NCBI RefSeq assembly: GCF_036669915.1
Contig: NC_089325.1
Coordinates: 1 to 64,000, forward strand
DNA: 64,000 nt
Direction: 5' to 3'
Source: Pocillopora verrucosa
Lineage: Eukaryota; Cnidaria; Anthozoa; Scleractinia; Pocilloporidae
A program made the position numbers and the translations under genes. Shown piece after piece: positions 57,240 through 64,000 of the stretch (position 1 is the first letter of the stretch; every line of letters begins with the position of its first letter). The notes beneath the pieces are model-generated. The model ran no database searches and had not been told where the DNA came from. It was given only the letters and a program-made list of their open reading frames with translations.

Positions 57240-57900
57240 GACCAGTCACCTAATAAGCCCTCATCCTCTCCACCCTATTCAGATTTCCAAGTGTAGCCTT
57301 TGAAGAGTTTCAATGTGTTATTACTCGGGTTCCGGCTTCGTTCTTCGTTTCGTTCAGCTGCAAACAGCAATTAAATTCTTAACACGCATGCGCGAAGTTT
57401 TGAACGCATGCGCGTGATAAATACATAGCATGGATAGCATAGTGTAATGGCTAAAGAAGAGGAGCATTTGGGGTGCAAAATCAGCATAGACACTGTGTAT
57501 AATACGCTGAAAATGCATGCAAAATATGCACACAGCGTTCGCGGTTGACCCACACTAAAGGATTTCGAGCGTTTTCGGAACGGGTCGGTCCGCGAACCTT
57601 GTGAGAGATCTCTTTACGAGTGAACCTTTCATCGAGAAATATGCTATATTAAATGAACCATCTAATGTCAATCGAGAGAAGCATGAACGCAAATCACTTC
57701 GTGTTTGTAGACGTGATCGTGAACCAAGCAGAATACCAATACGAAGTTTGAAAAGTAGGAACAAGAGAATTTGTATATGCACGTATTCTTTCATATATAC
57801 CCATGTCATCTACATTGTACTGTTATGTAAATGAAAAAAAAAACTATTAAATAAAACGACGTTTTAGTTGAACTGTCGTGAAAGAATTCGTCAAAGTATA
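57240..57900. other. End of the duplicated block and boundary sequence
   Basis: Similarity to the TRIM upstream flanks ends near 57330. An ORF on plus at about 57600-57834 has a basic segment but no recognised motif. I annotate no gene. Confidence 0.4.
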
Positions 57901-57984
57901 AGAAAGATTAAATATCGTGCCAGTCGATATTTAACATTGTTTTCTTGTAACAAACTGATATGTTCACGTGCAAGAGTGAGGCTC

Positions 57985-59245
57985 ATGTAGCAAATTATTG
58001 CAACTATACTGAGATAGAGACATAGAAAAAAATCCTGGTCCTCCAATATATGTTGACCCTAGCAAAACAATAGCAGCTCTCTATAGTCAAGATAATGAGT
58101 TAGTCTTAGGACAGAATGTAGGACAACAGTGTGTTGCAATGAGTTTGTGCTCTTTGCTTTAATTACAATATCACATAGGGGAGTCAGCTGACTGCGAATG
58201 ATCCTGCGCAAATAATAAATATAGGAATCTATTTTACTCAAGTTTGTCACAATTAACCAGACAGGCATTTATAATGCAGTCAGAATTACCAACAGCATTA
58301 CATGTGTTTGACACTGATTATCAACTGGAATACAGTGAAAGCTACTCTGGTACTGTTCACCAAGAAACTACAGTAGAGGGAGATCAGTACTGTCCCTCTT
58401 TATGAAGAGCCTTTGAGTTGCACATATCTGAAAACTACACCTATTACATAATAACACTGAGGTGTATTGCTGTTACAACCTATTGTAATAGTAATGTGGG
58501 GTTCAAAATAGTTGATTCTTGTGATTTGTATGGTAGAGGGCAGCCTCAAGATACAAGTCTTCTTCTCAAAGTACTGTCCCTTGATAGTTTTGTGCATTAT
58601 TTTTCAGAGTATACTTAACAATGATATATTTGAAGTGAGGAGTACAAATTGAGAATATTCTAAAATAGAATGGTTTCTCAACACAGTGTGCATGAACCAC
58701 AAACTTCAATCTAAGTTGCGCTGTAGCTCTATACTCTCTTTACTACTCTATGGTGAAACCATGTAAATACTGGAATTACAACTCATCCTCACCCACCATT
58801 GGTGACAGTAGCAAAAAAATGTGTTATAAATCAAGTTTAGAACACAGCTACTCTTTCCAAGAACTGTAGATGTTTGTGGAACTGTAGTAAATTTAGATGA
58901 TTTGTTTTAAACTGAAGGACTATTAACTAATTCACTTCAAAGGAAGTCAATTCTTGAGAATGATACAATGAATAACATTGAATGCACAGAGTTTTTGATA
59001 TCGTTTTTCTCTTATTGCATCAGTTGTACCTTTAAACCCACAAAAATAAAGGATTGAAATATATGCATTCCCTCATGCTTTATAATGAAAGAGACATGTC
59101 CCCTATTCAATACACAAGAAACAGAAATGGAATGGCTTCACTTGTTGATGCCATTAGAAAAATACAAGAGAAATATGATTCTCAATTTGATATATGTTCA
59201 TGGAAAGTGGTTGACAGAAACGAAAGGGAAAAAATTAATGAATAA
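57985..59245 (+). pseudogene. Degenerate Helitron-like polyprotein, N-terminal part
   Basis: Three segments on plus, in shifting frames with stops, match from memory the N-terminal half of cnidarian Helitron-type polyproteins. 58040-58160 gives YVDPSKTIAALYSQDNELV then GQQCVAMSLCSLL. 58240-58385 gives QLTRQAFIMQSELPTALHVF and YQLEYSESYSGTVHQETT. 58440-58618 gives RCIAVTTYCNSN and DLYGRGQPQDTS. A further open stretch at 59054-59245 (GMASLVDAIRKIQEKYDSQF) is consistent with the same protein. The Cys-centred GQQC segment may be a protease-like region. At least two stops and two frame changes show it is dead. Confidence 0.6.
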
Positions 59246-59274
59246 CCATAGACAAAAACACCCTTGCGAAATGG

Positions 59275-59595
59275 CTTTTGGAATTCCTAGGAATTCCTAG
59301 GATTTTCCTAGGAATAAAGGTGTGAATTTTCACAGTAAATTTGGACTGGGAATTCCTATGAATTCCTAGGAATTCCCAACCATAACAACTCTGGTTCTAA
59401 AAACCTAGAAATTCCCAGAAATACCCAGAAATTCCAAGTTTATAGCCAACAGGACTTGGAATTCCTAGGAATTCCAACTCAGAGAACTAATGACTTTCCC
59501 TGAAAAGCTGTAAATCTAAAAAACTCCTAGGAATTTCTGGGAATTTTTGGGAATTTTTAGGAATGTTTAAGAATTACTGGGAATTTTAGAGGCTA
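59275..59595. repeat. Cluster of AGGAATTCCT palindromes
   Basis: Roughly fifteen exact or near copies of GGAATTCCTAG or GGAATTCCCAG, alternating with spacer, each nearly self-complementary. Single outliers occur near 62665-62695. Not a simple head-to-tail tandem, because the unit is itself palindromic. Confidence 0.75.
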
Positions 59596-60139
59596 ATGAT
59601 ATCAAATAAATACTTTAAATAAAAAAAACCCAGCTTAAATTCAAGTATTCAATGAAATTTATTTAAAAGCTTAATTAAGGCTTACATGTAAAATATTTTT
59701 GATTAATTATTAAAATCAATGTGTGGTAATATTAGGATGGAATTTGATTTATTTTTCTTTTCTTGAAAACTTCATACAGATTAATCCTCAATTACAGCTA
59801 TTCATATAAAATAGTCCTAATCAATCATTAAATTTGGTTTGACACACATTGTGAATAAAATCTGTTGATTCTTTTCCATAAAATACAATATCTTAAATTA
59901 TATTTGAAAACCAAGCACTCTTGGGAGTGAAGGGGTTAATTACAGACAAATAAAATTGATTTTTTGATTAAAATCTTGTTGTAACTGTAACAATAAATTA
60001 GAATGAAGTTATCCTAAACTGCAAACTTAGCTGCTGTTTGTATTTTTTTCCTGGGCTCACAATGAGTTGGCCTTAAATGAGGTTGTCTACAAGAAGCTTG
60101 ACCATTTTGTATCTGGATTCCATGACATCTGAATTTGAA

Positions 60140-60235
60140 AAAAATATAATATATGTAAATATATATATTAAATATATATAAATATATATAAATAAATATA
60201 AATATATATAAATATATGTAAATATATATATTAAG
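60140..60235. repeat. AT-rich microsatellite (TAAATATATA)n
   Basis: Variants of aaatatatat repeated over about 95 bp, just upstream of the word TTAAGCTCAG. Confidence 0.85.
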
Positions 60236-60679
60236 CTCAGACCAGGCCTTTAAGATGGCTATAAGGAAAAGGGCATTTATTGGATTCTCAAATTGAGAAA
60301 TCTCTGTTATGTTGAGTGACTTTTATATTGGAGTTAGTACATCTCTCCCATAGATTTTACTAAAAGAGGGCTGAATACATTATTTTGTTTTTACCAAGGA
60401 GGGCTTCTTTATGTGATAAGGTTTGTTTAATAACAGTTCCTATTATGAATCTTGAATGTTCCCAAACGTGACTAAAGGAATCTTGAAACCTTACTGATAG
60501 ATTTATTTCATTGTAAAGCATAGGCTTAAGAAACTGCGGCATGCAAGTGACCGATTCGATTCTCAGAATTATTCTAGTTTCAGTTGCGCCGAGCGACTTA
60601 TGTACGCTTAATTCAACCCGTTACATTTATTCTTTTATAAGATTTTGATCACGTAACGAATATCGCAATTTTTACTCAC

Positions 60680-60929
60680 GACAAACTTTCAAAATCGTAG
60701 CTTTACAGATGGCCACTCGACCCTTGTTTGTATCAGTCAATATGTCAACTGTTGTCCCTTCTTTTAACTCCACGGCGCCAACGACTTTCTTTTCTTTTAC
60801 AACACTCACGCTGTTCTCGTTTTCCCATTGAACCACAATAAAAGCTATCTTTAGAAATGTTACATTAAGCAAAACAGTTGAGAAAAGAAACAACTTAACG
60901 CACGAACAATCAACCGATGAAAAGTACAT
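60680..60929 (-). CDS. First exon of an unidentified gene
   Basis: ATG at 60929, open for 83 codons to a strong donor (GTTTGTC then GTGAGT) at 60679. The first 30 residues are hydrophobic. The rest, beginning FIVVQWENENSVSVV, reads like a small beta domain: VVGAVELKEGTTVDIL then GRVAICKATILKV. From memory this is the style of N-terminal region found in many cnidarian proteins that go on to a BEN domain, but no such domain is visible here. The second exon was not found. The ATG of a shorter form may lie downstream in a spliced version. Confidence 0.45.
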
Positions 60930-60999
60930 TCAAAGATGAGCGCCAAATGGAGTCTTCTTTGTTTCGGATCACGGGTATGATCACGTGGATCTTTTAGGA

Positions 61000-62880
61000 C
61001 TTGTCATTGGCTAGCAAGGTGAATCCGCTGGCTTGCCGATTGCAGTCTTAAGAGAAGCGCATATCTTTATTCTGACTTCTCCGACTAGTCCTCTGCTTCT
61101 AGACGATGGATACCTTGGTGATGTGAATGAATAATGATGTGAACTCACTCTATGTAGAAATAATCGACAAGAATCGATCGTACTAGAAATGCACGATTTG
61201 TGGCCGAAATTTGTTGAGGGAACAAAGACTCGAAGCTCACTTGAGTTGTGTTCATGGCAAAGGTGAGAAATAACACAAGCCAATCACAGTTTTGAATGCA
61301 ACTACAAATCGTCTTTTATCCTCATATTTATAAAAGAAGGATACCACATTAGGAAGTATAAGAGACACATAGATGATCCTAGTGTACCAGTACCTAAATC
61401 TACAAAGCTTGACCGTAGCAAGCGTTCAGCAACACGTTCCAACACCGCCATCTCGATTCCTCAGTCAGTCTTTTCCACTGAACTTAAAGCAGTGGTGACA
61501 ACAGAGTAGAGTGCGTCTTACAAAGGAGAAACATTTGTACAAGAGACAGAAGTAACTATATGCGATTACAGAGGTGCGTTTGAACTCTGGTCCACAAATA
61601 GTTATGCACTGTCCGAAGTATAAAACAATTTTGTTGATAGCTGACAGACAGAGAAGAACATCAAGTAAACTTTAGAGCTGTTGTTATTGAAGTGTGACTT
61701 GCGCTTTTCATTTGTATATAACGAAGAACTTGTATTTTGCACCAAAAATAAAAAGATGTGATATTGTTTGGGAGATCCAGTGATTGGGACATTTAAGAAA
61801 GTAAGTTATGAAAGGAAACTTGGTTTGTTCTTCTCACTACTAACAAGTCTTGTTGACAAATATTTTCGGATCAGAGTTTAAAGTAAATTGAAGACGTCAT
61901 TTAAAAGGTGTTCTTTCTCAAAGGGAACATTGACTACCTCTGTCTTGTCAGCATGCCAAATGTTTGCAAAGTGTGTGGATGATCCACAAGTATTGGAACT
62001 CTGACAAAAATGTTTTGTAAGAATAAAAACAGCAAAACAAATTACAGCAATTAGTCACGAAAACAGAGCAAAAAACTGAAGAAAAAAAATACAGCAACAA
62101 CAATCATGAAAAAAGGAAAGATTAGTTAGGTGTTGAATTTGTTTGTCTAAGGCATGAAATTTCTGCTAAAAATAATGTCAACAAAAAGTCTCTGACTGTG
62201 TTTGAGGCAACTGAGCTTGACCGTTCCAAGGTTTTCTAACAAAGGCAACCAGTAATGTAGGTTAGGGAAGTAACGTATGTTCATAACGAACAAAGTTCTG
62301 TAAGTGTAGATAACAATGTAATTATTAAAGTGCACATTACTGCGAGGATCACTTTCATTTATGTCAATGTAATTATTGTGGAAGTTCTGTACCAAGGAAC
62401 AGCTAATGAATGTTTGATGATTTTGGCACATCAGTGAACATGAGACATTAATTTGCATCACAATAAAAACATTTTATGATCATGGAATCCAAGAGTCCTT
62501 TGAGGTTAGAAAGCAAATCTGTAATATGAGTACATTGGATTAATTGGCAATTTCCATTTAACATAATTGACTGCTGATTCACGAGAAAATCCATATTAAT
62601 GTAGAGATTTACTAAAACTTAGTTTGAATAGCAAATTTCATGATCTTTAAGTTATTTTGAGAATTCCTAGGAATTCGCAGAAAACTGGGAATTCAGTTTG
62701 CAAGGGCAATACCATGAAGCAGTGCAGCCACCAAAGAAAAAATATTTTGGAGAAAAAACAAGTTTGAGATATGAAAAATAGACAGGAATAATTGCAGAAA
62801 AAACTGTTCCAAAATAACAAGACCTGCTAAAGATAATGGCACAACAATATAAAACTATGGATTCTGATAGAATCAAGAGT
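61000..62880. other. Intergenic, no clear gene
   Basis: A plus-strand stretch at about 61345-61510 is open in one frame (KYKRHIDDPSVPVPKSTKLD and onward to a stop) and could be a decayed exon. Otherwise AT-rich, without recognisable features. Confidence 0.35.
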
Positions 62881-64000
62881 TGTTAAACAAAAAAGCACAA
62901 GAATGCAAAACAATGGATGCTGCTACAAAACAAGAAGTACTTGAGAGACACAACAAAAATATCGTATTTGTAAGAATGAAACTGTAGATTTGTGTATTGA
63001 AGAGTTTAAGAAGAGAAAAATCAAGGAAGGCCCATATTGTATTTGTTGTATATGTAACAGAACAATGTATAAAAAATCTGTCTTAAAACTCAATACAACT
63101 AGTTACCCTTCTCATTTTTAATATACTATTGTCATTTGATGGAAAAGAGGGTATCTGTAAGACTTGTCACTCTAAAGTCAATCAAGGTAGTCTTCCATGT
63201 CAAGCAAGAGTAAACAACTTATATGTAGATAACATCCCAACAAACTGGAACAAATAATAGCTCAGTGCATTGTATTTGGAAAACAATTGTTAAGCCAAAA
63301 GGATAACAGAGGAAAATTAAAGGTTCTATATGTAATGTATCAGTAAATTGTAATCAAAAATGCAACATCTTGCCTTGTCCTTCAGAAATGTCCGGTATAA
63401 TTGTCATTGAGTTAAAAAGAAAACTTCATTTCAGAGGAGTACATGTTTATTTTGAAGCTGTTAGACCAGAGTTCATAATGTCAGCACTCAACTGGTTAAA
63501 AGCCACTAATCCTTTATACAAAGATATTCAAACTGATTGTTCAAACATTGGTGTAGAACTGACAAATATGACACAGGCTAATAATGATGACACCAACTTA
63601 CTAGCAAATACTGTTAATAATCATTTAGAGAGTACATTTGAAAATCTAGTTATTATGGGACAACCTTTTGATGCCTGTTTTCTTGAGAATTCAAAATTGA
63701 ACAGCTCTGTAGATGCTCCTTATAATAGATCAGAACTTCAAATTAAGAAGTAGAAGGCCCTTTTAATATACACAGGTCACCTGCTAGTGAGACATGTTTG
63801 CAGTTAGTTATTCCAGATTATCCCATTTTAACTGAGGAACATCAATCTGTTAACTCCAATGGTAGAGAAATCAGTACTACCATATAGCACCTGGTGAAAA
63901 CAAACACCCAGTGTCTGTAATGACTGAGAAACTATGTGAGGAGCTTGCATTTCCAGTATTATTTCCAAAAGGAAGATTTGGTCATACCACAGAACAACAA
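62880..64000 (+). pseudogene. Degenerate Helitron-like polyprotein, central part, cut by window end
   Basis: Reading through frame changes, plus-strand segments give KKRKIKEGPYCICCICNRTM (near 63010-63065), GICKTCHSKVNQGSLPCQAR (near 63150-63210), a 127-codon open piece at 63370-63753 with FEAVRPEFIMSALNWLKATN, and at the end PGENKHPVSVMTEKLCEELA then FPVLFPKGRFGHT (63890-63985). From memory this order is the cysteine-rich and upstream domain that precedes the Helitron replication initiator in cnidarian elements. Several stops and frameshifts make it inactive. The helicase part would lie beyond the window. Confidence 0.7.

Noticed and set aside
57555-57834. ORFs on both strands after the TRIM block
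   Set aside because: No family recognised, no convincing splice sites, and AT-rich hydrophobic tails.

Overview
This window is nuclear DNA from an invertebrate animal, most likely an anthozoan cnidarian and probably a stony coral. The reasons are AT-rich sequence with spliced animal genes, intronless class A receptors, a tandem family of TRIM-NHL genes, and many small foldback transposons in introns and intergenic DNA. The species call is inference.

Layout. 0-15 kb: two intronless rhodopsin-family receptor genes (4.2-5.3 kb on minus, 11.1-12.6 kb on plus), a decayed receptor fragment near 1 kb, and an intergenic landscape of foldback elements and a degenerate minisatellite. 15.9-29.3 kb, minus strand: a complete 15-exon NuMA (NUMA1) gene. 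Splice phases close across all exons and give a 1,361-residue protein with an N-terminal hook-like domain, a long coiled coil and a C-terminal LGN/Pins-binding motif. 29.6-35.8 kb, plus strand: a complete six-exon LAMTOR1 gene (163 residues), the lipid anchor of the Ragulator complex. The two genes stand head to head with only 355 bp between start codons. Their human orthologues are also close neighbours (11q13.4), so this looks like very old linkage.

38.4-39.4 kb holds an orphan single-exon ORF with a polyadenylation signal. 40-57.3 kb is a segmentally duplicated block with three tandem TRIM-type genes (RING, B-boxes, coiled coil, filamin domain, NHL repeats), all on minus. Each carries a different lesion that separates the RING end from the NHL end. 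An apparently intact DDE transposon with a TTAA target duplication sits between copies 1 and 2, and an unoccupied paralogous site lies in the same window. 51.9-53.9 kb also holds unassigned spliced exons. 57.9-64 kb contains degenerate Helitron-like coding sequence on plus, a cluster of EcoRI-like palindromes, an AT microsatellite, and one exon of an unidentified gene.

The best supported and most informative object is the NUMA1-LAMTOR1 pair. The most unusual region is the TRIM array with its parallel lesions and dated transposon insertion.
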